64,000 bases of DNA, from positions 4,836,001 through 4,900,000 of the forward strand of contig NC_073696.1 of NCBI RefSeq assembly GCF_029784165.1, read 5' to 3'. Positions 1 through 12,999 of this stretch are shown here, piece after piece (within the stretch, counting starts at the first letter, position 1; the number at the start of each line of letters is the position of its first letter). The DNA comes from Wyeomyia smithii (Eukaryota; Arthropoda; Insecta; Diptera; Culicidae). Under the pieces are notes generated by a model. It was not told the origin of the DNA, ran no database searches, and saw only the letters and a list, made by a program, of their open reading frames with translations. The position numbers and the translations under genes are program-made.

Positions 1-19
1 ACTTTTAACCGTATATACT

Positions 20-325
20 CGTGATCCGGTTATCCGAAGCTCGGATTACGGATGGGTAAACGAATACTATCTGGATACTCGGATATCCGGATACTGATAA
101 AATATTAGTCGGATATTCGGGTATTCGGATATTTACTATCCGGATATCCGCAAGTTTTGTTCTGTCTTTTGAAGCCCCGTCTAATAAACGTAACACGAAA
201 AATGTTTTTTTTTTCACAATCTCCCACCTCCTCGTAAGTAATTATTTACGTAATTCTCTTTAAAATATGTTCGGATACAAAATCTGGATATCCTGTCGGA
301 TATTTTAATCCGGATAGTCCCAGCG
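20..325. repeat. Degenerate CGGATAT-type simple repeat
   Basis: The motif CGGATAT and its reverse (ATATCCG) recur many times with irregular spacing, for example TATCCGGATAC and CGGATATCCG. The tract thins out after about 150 and resumes at 270-315. It is a low-complexity, partly palindromic tract; no coding role is seen. Confidence 0.7.
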
Positions 326-1110
326 CTAACTATGAACTGCACAACAGTTTAAGCAAAAAGTTCACGGTAAACCTTCTTGAAAGCAAAATCTTCCGGTTTC
401 GACTGAGATTTCCGGCAAACCTCTATATCTATAAATCGCCTGGAAGGTAATAGAAGACTGGCAAGAATAGTGGGCAGAAAAGGACTTTTTTCTTTTTGTC
501 TAAAGCATGGTTAAAGCCTAATGGTATGGCTATCAATCAAATTGTATACCATACAACCACTCAACTCAATTTGTACCACAAATACGCAACTCAACGAATC
601 TACTTTACTGTCATATAATCGAAGAATTCTTTGGGATTTTTAGTTCCTTCGGGGCGAAAATAACTGGAAATCAAGAAATTGTTAACAGTTAATTGGTAGA
701 ATCAAAAGATGCATTGAAAAAGCGGACTTGAAGGCCGTACACCGCTCTTGTTCCCGCATCATGAGAAAGCCTCGTCGGAAGGCCGTATCTTTATGAGAAA
801 TATATCAGTTTTTATTCAAGCTCATGCACCATTTTTGACAGTAGTAGAAAAAAGAATCCAAATTTTTCAGTTATCAGTTGTGGTGGTGATTTTGGTTTTT
901 CATAAGTGCATTCTAATGAAAACAAAAACAGCGAAAAATGTAACTAACGTTTGCATTTAAAAAATGGACAAAAATTGCCGATTTTTCATGGGTTTAACTT
1001 CACACGCACTGACGTAATTACCTATGCAGCGTCAATCATAGTAACCCATGAGTCAGCAGAAAAAAACTGACAGCTATATCAGTCGAACTTTAACCGTGGT
1101 GGAGAAAACG
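326..1110. other. No gene seen; AT-rich unique sequence
   Basis: Only short accidental frames are present. The 3' part leads into the D37E transposon remnant, so its 5' non-coding end may lie here, but I could not identify a terminal inverted repeat. Confidence 0.5.
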
Positions 1111-1114
1111 GTGA

Positions 1115-1970
1115 AGCTACTCCGTTCACTTGTTCCATGAACGGTACCCTGCCGCGTCGAAAACGGCCATCGTGTGGCTCTTTGTGGACACCGAATACGC
1201 CCGTTCCAGCATCTACATCATCTTGGCGCTATTGGACAACATTCAGAGCATCGAATGAAAGCCCGGTTCCGGATGCTTAAGTGGAAGACCGAGGAAAAAA
1301 GTGGCTACATCCCTCCGTGCGCTTGACCGGGAGGTCGGTGCAACTGGCCAAATAGTGAAAAAGTACCTGGCGAACATGGACATACATGTCAGGAATCGGA
1401 GCTATGGATGGCAACGACTGGCAGGGCAGTTCGTATTTTACTTCCCCCGGCGAAGGAATTTAGCTCCGAAGCGAAGTTCATTTCACACACCAAGTTTCCC
1501 ACAGGGTGCTTCTGTGGCTTACAATCGGCGACAAGGGGATATCAAAGCCGCTCTGCTTTCGTTCCGAACTGGCCATGAAGGGGGAAGTTTATAGTACGAA
1601 ATGCTTGCCGGAAGTTGCGTTGCTCATCAAGAAATTCCATAAGGGCGAAGACGCGGTGTTCTGCCCGGATCTGGCCAACTACTCGAAACGATTGTTAGAG
1701 GAGATAGCGTGGCTAAATATCGATGTGGTATCCAAGTCGGCGAGCCCACCCAACATCCCCCAGCTGCATCCCACCGAGAACTTTTGGGCAAACCTGAAGG
1801 GTAAGATCTACTTCAATAATTTTGTTGCGGAAACTGGGGAGGAATTGATAATTGAAACGATGAAAGAACTTTAAAACATGCCTTCACGCATATTGTCGAG
1901 CGCCATGGCGGATGTTTTGGTTAACAGCCGGAAGGCTGCTCGCAAGGGTGTAGAATTTTTTGACAAGTAA
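1115..1970 (+). pseudogene. IS630/Tc1/mariner transposase remnant, D37E-like, copy 1
   Basis: Broken DDE transposase that would have cut and pasted its own transposon. The N-terminal part (from about 1115) reads as a helix-turn-helix region ending in SGRPRKK, the GRPR-type linker of Tc1/mariner proteins. The C-terminal part (1506-1970) carries HKGEDAVFCPDLA (second catalytic Asp) and PTENFWANLKGK (catalytic Glu). The two acidic residues are 35 apart, but copy 2 has two more residues just after the Asp (DLALAHY against DLANY), so the intact spacing is 37. That spacing fits the mosquito D37E group. Damage: TGA at 1256-1258, a deletion plus frameshift around 1395-1505 that removes the first catalytic Asp, and TAA at 1872-1874. 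The 3' flank, about 1985-2015, is shared with copy 2. Confidence 0.8.
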
Positions 1971-2015
1971 ACTAATACAATCACTGTCCATGGGAAATAT
2001 ATCAAACTCAACTAT

Positions 2016-3605
2016 CTATCTTTATTTTAAACGTTACTTCTCGTACTAGGAAACCGTTTGATTTTCATTGCGTCAAATGTACTGAAAATTTATTACTCTG
2101 AGTTTTGTTGTGTGAACTATAGTCTTGTAAATTCGGTTTGAATACCTTACAGTGGCATTACGCGACTAGTGAGGATTGGGAAAACACTAGCCCAAAAGAA
2201 ACCGGCTCCAAAACGTCCGCTCTTAGAACAATTTTGACGTTTCATTTTGATAAAGCTTGATGTTTGATATTTAGTTTTGCTTTACTAAAGGAACGGTGAA
2301 GATCATTTGATTGGATTTTCAGCAAGTATTATTGCGTGACTGTGAATGATGCGCGTGAAATATTTCATCAGAGTATGACAGCTCGTTACAAGGGTCAAAT
2401 ATTGAGTGTATCTACAGGTGTTGAAAAAGATTGGTTGTAATTTTCGAAGAATTTCCCAAGTGAAAATAATTTTTATCAGCGCTGATCAAAATATTTACAT
2501 AATTTGGCTGTGAGAATCGAAATCACAGATATTTTATTTTATTAATTTTATAATCTACACTGTTTTATTTTCGCTGCGAAACGAAAACGAATTCGACATT
2601 ATTTGGTCGGCGTGCGACCAGACCGAACTAAGCACCATTTTTTTTAAAGTATAGTTAATAACCCCTAATAACACCGATTACTCGAGATAATATTTAAGGC
2701 GCTTGGTTCGATTTGGCGGCACGCCGATTATTTGTAAGTCATAAACACGTTTTTGCTTACTTGACATCCATCTTGACAACGACGCTACACGTCGCTTAAT
2801 TTCGCAGGCCTGCAAACGAAAATGGCAAAAACCGCATCTTCACTGTCTCAAGTTGTAGCTACCCTCAGTGTCAGCGCGTGACAATTGTCATTGAAAGTCC
2901 AGTCATTGAAAAAAATGAGATGTCTGATTTAATATCTAAATTATTTGATTTAAGCCAATTCATTGGATGAAGTCGACAGACCATATAAGCATCTACATTC
3001 TCAACCGCGTAACATTCGCTAAAGCAACACAGCGTGTGCGAAAATCACAGAAATGCTGCTAGCTCAACAATCACTGTCAGCTGATTGCAGCTGAAAGTCT
3101 CTTTCATTCCCAGTTCGTTCGTTGAAAATTTAAATTCAAAGATTTCAATTTCAACTTAAAATCCTTTCATGACAGTGAAAGTTTGCAGCGCTGATTTGTA
3201 TTATTTCAATGGCATATTAACCTAACGCAAAACACAACGAAACGAAAATGAAATAAATCATTCGAATCCGATAATTTCGAGATATGTCGTGATATATGAA
3301 CACAAACTTCTTTTTGATTACTCAAGTTCTGATAAAATTCTAGTGTAACTCAGCAAATCAAATACACGCTTTCCATTGTACGGTAAGTTAAACTATTCGA
3401 TTTTCTGATTTGCACGAAAATATAAAGTAATAACGAGGATTTCTTATTTTAACTTTTTTAACACTTTGACAAAAGCTTTTGATATATTTGACGTTTTTGA
3501 CATGTTCTACATCTGTGTTATTTCCGACATTTTTAGCATTGAACATACATTGGTGAATAGGTGTGAAAAAAGCTCGTTTTTAACATTATACACTCTATTA
3601 GACAC
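2016..3605. other. No gene seen; AT-rich unique sequence
   Basis: No convincing frames, RNA genes or repeats. The region 2560-3250 is richer in CpG and GTCA/TGAC words than its surroundings. A donor-like GTAAGTT occurs at 3382 without an identifiable exon. Confidence 0.45.
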
Positions 3606-4354
3606 TAGACTGGGACACGGTTATATGGGAAAAAAGCGATAGTGTTATTTTTTCGCTCCCATGCACTTTTCGTGTTCCTTATGGGTCCTATAACAACTGT
3701 GTAACTTTCCTGATCGATCGGTGAAACGCCCGATTTTCTTCCGATTTTTAAAACTTCCTCACGATTTTATATGGGAAAAACCACTTTTTCAAAACTTTTT
3801 CTATAGAGATGTCCAGTTGGCTCCTAAAAATATATCAATACATGATATTAATAGGAAATTTTCCTAGGAATAACTCTTTTGAAGACCGCAAGGGAAGCTT
3901 CCCCGAAGATACTCTGAGCAAAAATCACACTTTGAAAATTGATTCCACGCGAAATTATTTCTCATACTTATGCAAGTCTGCAATAGTAGCATGCTGTAGC
4001 AGTGTTGCTGGAAAATTTCAATGGTGAGCCGTCCGTCAGACATTCAATCAGTTTGGGGTGAATAGCTGTTTTTACAAGCATCGTAGCGCCTTACGGTCTT
4101 CAGAAGAGTTTTTCCCAGGAAAATTTCCTACAAATATCATGTGTCGATATATTTTTAGGAGCCAACTGGGAATTTCTAGAGAACAAGTTTTGAAAAGGTG
4201 GATTTTCCCATATAAAATCGTACGGAAACTTTAAAAATCGGGCGCAAATCGGGCGTTTCACCGATCAATCTGAAAAGTTACACAGTTGTTATGGGACCCA
4301 TAAGGAACACGAAAAGTGCATGGGAGCTAAGATTAATTTTTTTTTCCCACCCTA
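3606..4354. mobile_element. Foldback MITE, hAT-like (TAGRSTGGGA ends, 8-bp duplication)
   Basis: The two ends are long inverted copies of each other. The left arm (about 3650-3893) matches the reverse complement of the right arm (about 4092-4335) with scattered mismatches. Shared blocks include CTCCCATGCACTTTTCGTG and GGTGAAACGCCCGATTT. The ends read TAGACTGGGA and TCCCACCCTA. The flanks TTAGACAC (3598-3605 and 4355-4362) form an exact 8-bp target duplication. hAT elements make 8-bp duplications and have YARNG ends, so hAT is the likely superfamily. No transposase is present, so it would need one in trans. Same family type as the element at 42649-43528. Confidence 0.75.
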
Positions 4355-4362
4355 TTAGACAC

Positions 4363-5100
4363 ACTGTGCCTATAAGATAGTGTCCGAAAAGCACGCTAAA
4401 ATTACTATTTTTATGATGATTGAAACATGTCTTTTCCGGCGTGGATTCCATGCCACTACATTCAAATTCAAACCAGCATTGAATACGTTCATTGTTGTTC
4501 CATAACAAACACGCTCGGCCAACGAAAAAAGTGAGAGTAACATTTTGGTGGTCCAAAACTCTCACGTTTACTTTTGTTTAATGTTATTAACGTTACGAAA
4601 TGATTTGTAAATTTCATAATTCGAGCAAAAGCAAATAACCCAGGGACTGTCGTGTTGATTGCATCAGCAGACTCGCACTGGCAAACATAATCAAACTTTT
4701 ATCTAGTTCTGAATTTCATCGCACGTCATTACGTGCTCAGATATTGACCACATTGCACGTGCAGCAAGCGGATGATGTTTTCAATGGGTTAACCACTTTA
4801 TTGCGGCAATGCAAACACTGGACCGTTGCATCCATGTCAGCACGATCCATGTTTACCAGCGGATGCCATGCATATCACTTTGCAAGTCTGTATACATTAT
4901 GTTGGTTTCAGCTAAACACTTAGCTTATCCAAACTCCCGGCCGCAGTACATGTATGCAGTGAATAGCTTCCAATGAAATCTCATAATGCCTCCGTTTGCA
5001 TTTCTCTGCTCCCCCTTTCTTCCCTACGTAGATCACTGCAAGTAGTTCGAGCAGCTGTGGGATGAACTGCTAAGGGGGGACTCTATGATGATGATGAAAA
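4363..5100. other. No gene seen
   Basis: Unique sequence without a supported feature. Short ATG repeats occur at about 5084-5097. Confidence 0.4.
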
Positions 5101-6670
5101 AAAATTCGTTCATGTGGAGAGGTTGACAGCCACCAGGGTCTATGCCTTAACCCACGCGTGTGCGTACGAACATTCACGCTTCAGAAGAATATTTATTTGC
5201 ATTATGAGTGTCATAAATTATCCTCTAATTGTAAACTTTGCCTTAGAGCGGGGGCCACCAAACTCACCAATCAGGGGAATCAGGAGGGCAACACGTGCTT
5301 CTTGGATTGTAGGGATCAAAAGTAATAGCACGACAGTTTTTCTCTGCTGAAACTTTGAATATTTTCCGCCCAGCTTGGGGAGGGAAGATGCCGCCCGTTA
5401 GGGACTGAAGAAGACGAACTGCGTGCCATTCATCGCTCCACCACGCAGATTAGATTACTCTTCACCGTTGAAGTAATTTATTGCATTTATTAGTACCATG
5501 TGTCTTTTCGCGTGTTTCTCAGCCAGCGATCGGCCGACCGACTCGACCGCGGCCCGGCGCTGTCCATCCAGCCAGCCAGACGTGTCGGCACGCATACTGC
5601 CGGGGATGGCCTGGTAAATAGGGTGATTTATCGGTTCGGGTGTGACCGCGTCCGTACACAAACCAATTGAAACCGTCCGTCGTCGTCGTCATCGTCATAG
5701 TCATCGTTGAATGATCTGGGAACGTTAGGGTAGAAGTAGATTGCATTGTTTATTTACGCTTTCGCCGAACTAGAAATGACACCGATTATGAGCGGCGAAG
5801 AAACGGTACCCTTAACCGATTGGATACATTGTGATCGATCGGTCGATTAGGGTTAATCTAATCTTCATTATTTTGGTAAATAGTATGGATGGATGTCTCC
5901 GATTGTTTCAATTCGCGCTGCTTTAAACCCGAATAACAAACAACTCATAAGACTTTAAGCAAAGTTGAATTCCTTTACCTACAAGTCCCAAAATGCTGTG
6001 CTCCCTCGATGCACCGTGATTGATTTCTTCCGTGACCCGTAGCGCAATAATTCGTTCGAACAAATTACGCTTTCATTTGAACCGAAAAGGTCGCGGCGAG
6101 CCGAGCAGCGAGTCGAACTGCTGAACTGATAATAATGCTGCCATTACAATCTCGGTCACGTTCGAGCTTCACCGACGACAAAAGCTTTCCGCTCCCGGAT
6201 GGAAAATGGATTCGATTTGATTTCGGGATCGGGCACGAAGGTCGTTCCGTTTTGCTAGGCAAGGCAAGGCATGGGAACGCGAACGAAGAAACAACCTTAC
6301 CACAAGAAGGGGTGCGGGGAGAAATGTTTATTCGATTCGCTCCGTCTGTCATTTGTTTGCCGCCGTAGAAGCTAACATACTGCGACAGAATCGTCGTGAA
6401 AAGTTCTGGTGTAGGAATTGTGGCTAAAGCATGTACAACCAGCAGCAGAGCATCGTGCCGTTATCCGGAAGCCGAAACGTGATAAGCGTGGGTCAGCATT
6501 AAGAAGTTCACAACTGCGGCAACGAAAACGTGAGGGATGCTACCGCCTTGACACGTTGTCCCATTTGTATGTTTTTGTAAACAGTGATAAAAAAATTTTG
6601 CGACTCGACAGGAAAGGTGCACCCAACTTGGCCGGTGAAGCTGGAGGGGTCGTAAAGTTTCTTCGCTGAT
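5101..6670. other. GC/CpG-rich unique stretch, no gene assigned
   Basis: This stretch stands out from the AT-rich background, especially 5500-5720 (GGCCGACCGACTCGACCGCG) and 6090-6370. Several frames of 60-95 codons overlap on both strands, which is expected from GC-rich DNA, and none shows a recognisable domain. It is not visibly repeated elsewhere in the window. It could be a regulatory region or untranslated exon; I cannot decide. Confidence 0.35.
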
Positions 6671-9600
6671 TTGTTTCTGTTTTCAAAAGAGAGCTGATAG
6701 GATTGGATGGATTTTTGGACGTGTTGTCAGGATGTGATGGAAATATGGGATGATTGTGAAAACATTAGCTTTGAAAACCATTAGGATATGCAATAAGCTG
6801 TAATATTTACTGGTTGGGATAAAAAGGACAAAATTAGGTTAAAAGGTCGTAATTTGGTGTTATTTTAATAGCAGGTTCATCCGTAAGGCTAGATCGTTAC
6901 AAGTTTCGATAATACTATATCACACTTTACTCAATTCTTCACATTCCATCTCATTCCATTATCCATCGTATTTCGGCGTTATTTTCCATGTAGTCCTGGA
7001 GTGCTTAAACAGTAGAAAAATATATGAAAATCAGCGTAATTTCCGAACAACTACAACTTAAATTAAATTACAAAATGGAGTTTGGAACCGAATAACATTT
7101 TTCCTAGCAATACTCACTACCATACGCACCGTTTGTCTAACACAAAAAAAAGAAAGCAGCAATCCAATCTCAGCTAGTAAAGCCAGAATGGTAAACCATA
7201 AACGTCACCTCATCATCTTGTTCGACATATTCGCGAAGCGGCGCTGCTCTCCGTCCATGGTTGCCGGTGGCAGCAGTGCCATAATCTGCGCTCGTCATGG
7301 CCAATATTCATATAATGGCCCTATCCGGGGAGCACCACCCAAACGGAGGAGTCAATCGTTCGATCGACAGCAAACAGCGCCGAAAAATCAGCGTGAAATA
7401 ACCGTTCCGGGGGATTAACTATCTTACGGTTATGGCGCTGCCTGTCTGCTACGAGGTTTGTTTGGAATTTATATTTTTTTTTATTGCAGAGGGCCCCCCT
7501 TTTTATCACGATGTCTTTTTCGATCGGCGAAAAAATATTGTACTGGTGCAGTAAATCCTTCTCCTCGGGCGCGGACTTCCGACTGCGTTGAAAGGTGTTG
7601 TAAATTCCACTTTATGTGTCAGTTTGGCAGATTGCTGCGGACGATCACCAATCAAATCAATTATGTAAATGAAACCGCAACGTTACTGACAGTCAATCTT
7701 AACTTTGAGGCAGTCAAATTTATCGAGGTGCCCACATTAAGCTTAATGAGAGTGTAGCCTTGACTAGCATGCGGGTGTGAGCGAGCAAACCCCAAAATTT
7801 ACTAAGAAAGACTAAAACAATAGAAAACATCACAAATGAAGAAAACCTGTGCGGCTGACAAATTGGTGAGAAACCTCACTTCCGCTTTGTCCCGATGCCA
7901 GACCCAGCATCCACATTACATTGTATTTGCTGTTTCGCTTCTGTCATTGTAACGTCGTCCGTGAGGTGTTTCGATCCAACTGGGATGAGTCGTTTCTTTT
8001 TTCTCTTTGGTGGTATCTGGAAGACAGGCGGATATCAACCGCAACACACCGTGAACAGGAGAAAGCCATTTCGGCCGAACAATTTGGTCGCTCGAAACAA
8101 GTTGGCACGTAACACGGTCGTCATTTATAGATATTGCTATCTACGCCGCGGCATGTTAGCCTTGTTATGACAGTTGGTTGGCAAGAACGAATTCAGAACC
8201 AGTTGAACGGACACGCAGATCATGCGCGCCAGCGACCGACGGATGTTTCGAAATGCTGCATATGACACGTGTCTGATTACAACACTTTCGGGAAGTGGGG
8301 AACTCCACTCCTGTGGAGAGCACGGCATGACGGCGCACTCAGCGAAACCATGACGAGCGGACCGGGTGGCAGTCCTCAATTTGGGGAAATTTGAATATAT
8401 ATCCATCATCATTGGAGACCGACCGGTGAAGCTGCGTATTATGGAATTCATTTGATATGATTGATGGAATACGGACGTGCGTCTCTGAAATATCACACAG
8501 GGATGATTGTTCGGTGCTGTATTATTTTAAATTGATGACAAATGCTCCCCGTTTGAAATTGGGAATGTTTGCTGGGAATATTTTCGTCGTTTTGTTTTGT
8601 CTGAAATTAGGTATATAAAATTCCACATTATTTATCACAATATTTCATTAATTCAATTATTTTAAATTTAACTGTTCAAAATCAATCAGACTGATAATTT
8701 CAAGATATATCAGTTCTAAGGGCATAACCATTTGCAAACAAATGTTTTACTTTGAAGCTCTTTAGAACGACTTTCCAGTGTTCATTCTACACGTTTCGCA
8801 AAAACGTGTTCGTTACCAAAATGTTTGCATGTTTTGGCATATATGTGTGCAAAATACTTGCTTTGTACGTTGAACTTCGTTGACAGTAAAAGTTGGTTTG
8901 CATGGAAATTGCCAAATCATCATCGTGTGAGTGCAATTAGAGACGGCAAAATGCATCGGCCTACTTCACTTGCACGCAGTGAAGAAGGTTAAAAGTGCAT
9001 AAAAACAAAATAACACAGCAGTCTGAGAGTGGTAAAAAATAATTTGACACAGTTTCTTGCTTTCGTTGCAACAAACATTGCATTCACTTATTATAATACA
9101 GCTCATGCTAGTTTTTATTTTGGTTATAAACGACTTGACGCGAAAACATGATAGCAAAAATAAATAAGGTACCAAATGATGAATCGTCATCAATCGGAGT
9201 AATTGATTATTATTTTTTCCCGCGAAGTACTGATGCAGGAAACTATCACTTCTGTTGAAATTCTGTCCGTAGATTTTTGTTATTTTCGCACCAAACCCTC
9301 CAAAGGCGAACAATTACTACGCAGCACTTTGACGTAAGTTGACGCATTTTTACACTGCCTAGAGGTATCAAATTTAACGGAAATGATTAAAAAGCTTTAA
9401 TCTTTTTGATCTGCATCTATTTTGAGCTTTAGAACAGCACTTTCTTGCTTTTATCTCCCAGTGTATGTGTTAATTTAGTTAGCCACTTCATAAATATCTC
9501 AGAGTTCAGCGACTTTATTTTTTTCTTTTCCTCCCTTATAGTGAAAAATTCAACAATTACCAATTATTATTCTTGCCCGTTTCTTGTTAATTGTTATTTG

Positions 9601-10429
9601 TTTTACTGTCAATTTATTTCTTTTCTGGTTTCCATTCAATCGGTTTAAACATAGGAAGCATTTTTCGATGATGCTTTTTAGATTTTATCCTTAATGTGAA
9701 GTGATTTATTCTCTGTTCTTATTTGACCCTATTATCAAAAGTTTAAAAGTTGAAAGTTTCAAAATATTGTTCAATGTGTTATCTTCAGCTCGCAAAACAT
9801 TTGTTTTTATACACAAAATTGTTATTTTAGTTAGCTCGAGAGAGCCGCTGGCAGCACGACTATCGCCAGCACGTGTGAATTCTTTGCTTAGTAAAATTTT
9901 ACATTTCAAGTGTTTTTTCGTCTCAATGGATTCAGTAAGATAAGTAAAAATTATTGTTTCGATTTTGTTATATGTTGATATTCGGGCTTATACCCAGTAA
10001 GAAATATTCAACGCCCTACCTTACGCCGCACCGAAAGTGCAGGAAATTGTCGCGTATGTAGATTGCAATAACGAGTTTTTTTTCCCGGTTTTTCATGTTG
10101 ATCTGTTTGGACTTTATGCGGTGAATGGTTGTAGAAAGGAGCGACACGTCTGTGCAACCGCTGCAATGTTGTTGTAATATCTTATTTCAACATGAATCAT
10201 GAATCAGCCGCAGGAAGATACATTCATAGTTCCAAGAGAAACGGCATTGAAAAATTAGCTTTATCACGTCCACGAAAACTATGAGCAAGTTACAACCTCT
10301 TTTTTACCTTTTTGAAGCGTGTTTTTGATTTGAACTCCAAAGACACATCAGCTTATGAATCAAGTTTTTTGTGAATTTCAAAAACAAGTCTTTGTGAAAT
10401 AAAACTTAACCGTATTTGGCATCGTTTGA
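6671..10429. other. No gene seen; unique sequence
   Basis: Mixed AT-rich DNA with two less AT-rich patches (7190-7610 and 8150-8500). Frames up to 119 codons have no recognisable protein family. No long repeat pairs were noticed here. Confidence 0.4.
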
Positions 10430-10655
10430 CATAAAAATTTCAAAATTGAAAAAATTGGGTTGTGCCGGTGTTGCACGAAATGGATGACTGTAAGGACGTG
10501 GCCGGCGCCGTTATTGGTCTAAAAAATTGGGTCATTGAATGATGCACAGTGAGAAGGAATTACCACTCCCAGTCGTTGAGTGGCTCGGACCCATCACGGA
10601 GTAGCAATCATTGATATGTACATACATTCAGAACTAAGCTAAGCTAAGCTGCAAA
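10430..10655 (+). mobile_element. Possible 3' end of a non-LTR retrotransposon
   Basis: A GC-richer block (GGACGTGGCCGGCGCCG) sits in AT-rich DNA and ends in the short tandem repeat AAGCTAAGCTAAGCT. Several LINE clades end in such short tandem repeats, and the block looks like a dispersed mosquito repeat I recall. No coding part is present, so this rests on the tail and composition only. Confidence 0.4.
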
Positions 10656-10998
10656 AATGTACATTTTTACACACACTTATAGAATCCGGAACATTTCCGG
10701 TGTCCGTTGGTCACGTCAAGTTCGGAAATAATACTAGAAAACTAGGTTAGCTGTCCAGTAAATAAAAACCCGTTTCATCGAAATTGATTCATTTTTCTTG
10801 AAGTTGTTGCTATTTAAAAATTGACAAAATTTTGTCTGTCTCAATCATTTTGTCTACACCCTATATAAGAAATCTATTTAATGTGAAGATAAAATAACAA
10901 TTTGTCTTGACATGATCCTTCCCTTTTTGCGGGAAGGGGTCGCTTTTTTGGCCACGATAGGTCAAAACATGAAAATCTCACTTCAGTAATAAGACAGG

Positions 10999-11440
10999 CT
11001 TTAAAACAAAATGGCGTCGAAAAACTTTAAAACGAAATGGCGTCGAAAAACATCGAAAATTTCCGATTCTTCAAAAAGTCAAACTGGCGCCCCTTAAAGT
11101 GAAGTGTGTTGAAACTTGGGAAAATGTATTTTTACATTAAAATACAGCAAAAAATCGCACATAAAACCAAGGCGAAAAATTGTTGCATTGTCTTGCACTA
11201 GATAAATTGAGTTTTATCCTGTAAAGTAGAAGACATACAGTGTGCCAATACTCGAGCTATCACCACCAAATATTAGAGCTATTTTTTTCAAGCTTATGAG
11301 CTTTTCTGCATTTTGGCTATAACGGCATATATTATTTCAATCCTATTCGTTCTGTAGAGGACAGTGTGCCAGTTCTCGGGCTATTACCATCACTAAACAA
11401 AGAATATTTCTTCAAGCTCGTGTCAGTACCTACCACTTAA
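10999..11440. repeat. Short tandem and direct repeats
   Basis: A unit of about 26 bp containing AAATGGCGTCGAAAAA is duplicated in tandem near 11000-11051. Further on, a segment beginning ACAGTGTGCCAATACTCG (about 11236) recurs about 125 bp later as ACAGTGTGCCAGTTCTCG (about 11361), with similar following sequence. Function unknown. Confidence 0.6.
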
Positions 11441-11745
11441 AATCTATAACTTTTCAATTGTAGATTTGTTTGTGGTTGTATTAGAACAATTACCCCCAAT
11501 CAATGAAAAAAAAAAAAACGAATTTCGTTTCGGTTAGTAGCTAATGAGCACTTTTCCTCCTGCTTTCACAGCACCCATCATCCCCAAAAAATCTGGCAAA
11601 ATCTGATCCGGTTGCCTTTCGCTTCTTCTGTCCTCTGCATCACGGTCCCCCCCCAACATCACAAATGGAATCTGATGCTCACTTTTTTTTTCTTAATTGG
11701 AATGTTTGTGAGGGAGCATAGTCGCAAGATTCTTTTTGTGCATAA

Positions 11746-12030
11746 GTACAGACATGCACGTTCATTTCTAATCGGGCTTCTGAAACCAAAGCACCAGCAG
11801 CAGTTCTTAAATATCTTCCGAAAGCTTATGCATATGAAGCACGTACAACTATACAACTTTTTTAAAAGTTCTGTCATTCTCGCTTCTGCGTTTATGAAGC
11901 TGGTCGAAAAAGTTGTACAGCTGTATGTGCTTCATATGTATCATCTCTCGGAAGATATTTAAAAACTGTTACTGATGCTTCTGTTTCAGAAACCAGATTG
12001 GAAATTAACGCGAGTCTGTGCACGTCTGTG
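11746..12030. repeat. Imperfect long inverted repeat (hairpin of about 285 bp)
   Basis: The left arm (about 11746-11855) pairs with the right arm (about 11905-12030) around a loop of about 50 bp. Shared blocks include AAATATCTTCCGA, CATATGAAGCAC and GTACAACT. Pairing is imperfect near the outer ends. It lies directly upstream of D37E copy 2. It may be a MITE, but I found no clear terminal duplication. Confidence 0.65.
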
Positions 12031-12079
12031 TTGCTTTTATGCATGGAAATGAAACCATCTTTTTCACGGGAACAGTTAG

Positions 12080-12525
12080 ATGATTGATGAAAGAAGACAG
12101 CGGCAGCGGCTGAGTCGTGGTCAAGTTGATTTTCCTGGCGAATCACGACGTGTAGGTGGTGATGGACGACAAAACCTATCTCACGCTGGATGGCAACGGC
12201 TGGCAGGGCACTTCGTATTTTATTCCCTCCGCGAAAGAATTGAGCTTCGAGGTGAAGTTCATTTCACACACCGAATTCCCCAAGAAGGAGCTACTATGGC
12301 TCACAATCAGCGAGCCGTTCTTCTGTCGCTCGGGACTGGCCGTGAACGGGAAAATCCATAATGCAAAGTGCCTGCCGAGAGTAGCGTTGTTCATCAAGAA
12401 ATACCATAAGGGTGAAGACGTGGTGTCCTGGCCAGATCTGGCGTTAGCTCACTACTTGAACCGAATGGAAATTTCCATGGGAAATTTATCAAACTCCATT
12501 ATATGTCATAGTTTCTTTTTTTAAC
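12080..12525 (+). pseudogene. IS630/Tc1/mariner transposase remnant, D37E-like, copy 2
   Basis: Internal part of the same transposase as copy 1. The open part starts around 12156, just after an in-frame TAG. It contains MDDKTYLTLDGNGWQG (first catalytic Asp), FIKKYHKGEDVVSWPDLA (second Asp) and the DLALAHY stretch that sets the D37E spacing. The frame then jumps to TCCATGGGAAAT, which in copy 1 lies about 15 bp beyond the stop codon. An internal deletion has therefore removed the catalytic Glu and the C-terminus. The N-terminal helix-turn-helix is not recognisable in frame. Non-functional. Confidence 0.75.
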
Positions 12526-12534
12526 ACCATCCTA

Positions 12535-12999
12535 AAAGAGTCCATTTTTCAATGCAAAGATTAATGTGTATTTGGTGAGACCAGTTTTTTTCTTATGAGC
12601 TATTGAAATCAAATGAAACCATCTCCAGGGAACGATATGGACTTCAATTGATGCGATCAAGCTGAACACTGCGCGAAAAACGGCCACAGTACGAGCAGAG
12701 ACACGATATGTGATTTTACTGCATGACAATGCTCGGCCTCATACTGCCAAAGTCGTTGATTTTTACAAAAAAATTCTCAAATGGGAATTCCTACTTTAGT
12801 TTACGCTGCCATTTCTCCGACTTGTTCCGTTCAATGGCACATGGTCTGGCTGATCAGCAAATCTGCTAATATAAAAACATCGAAGAAATGGCTTGATTCG
12901 TGGATAGCCTCAAAAGACGAACACTTTATTGTAACACAGTATTCTAGTTCTGCCAGAAATATAAAACAAAATTCTAGCTACCGAGGGGCAATGTTGTAA
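12535..12999 (+). pseudogene. mariner transposase C-terminal remnant
   Basis: Decayed mariner (D34D-type) transposase. MCIW followed by a TGA (12576-12578) and then DQFFSYELLK matches the conserved CIWWD-YYELL block, so the second Trp has become a stop next to the first catalytic Asp. ILLHDNARPHTAKVV (about 12712-12756) holds the second Asp. The block where mariner has YSPDLAPSD is shifted and reads ISPTCSVQ, so the third Asp is gone. KKWLDSWIASKDEHF near 12873-12917 is the usual C-terminal block. At least two frameshifts are present. It abuts D37E copy 2 but is a different family. Confidence 0.75.

Noticed and set aside
20..325. Subtelomeric or telomeric repeat
   Set aside because: The CGGATAT words are irregular and short, and do not match insect telomeric TTAGG or mosquito long telomeric satellites as I know them.
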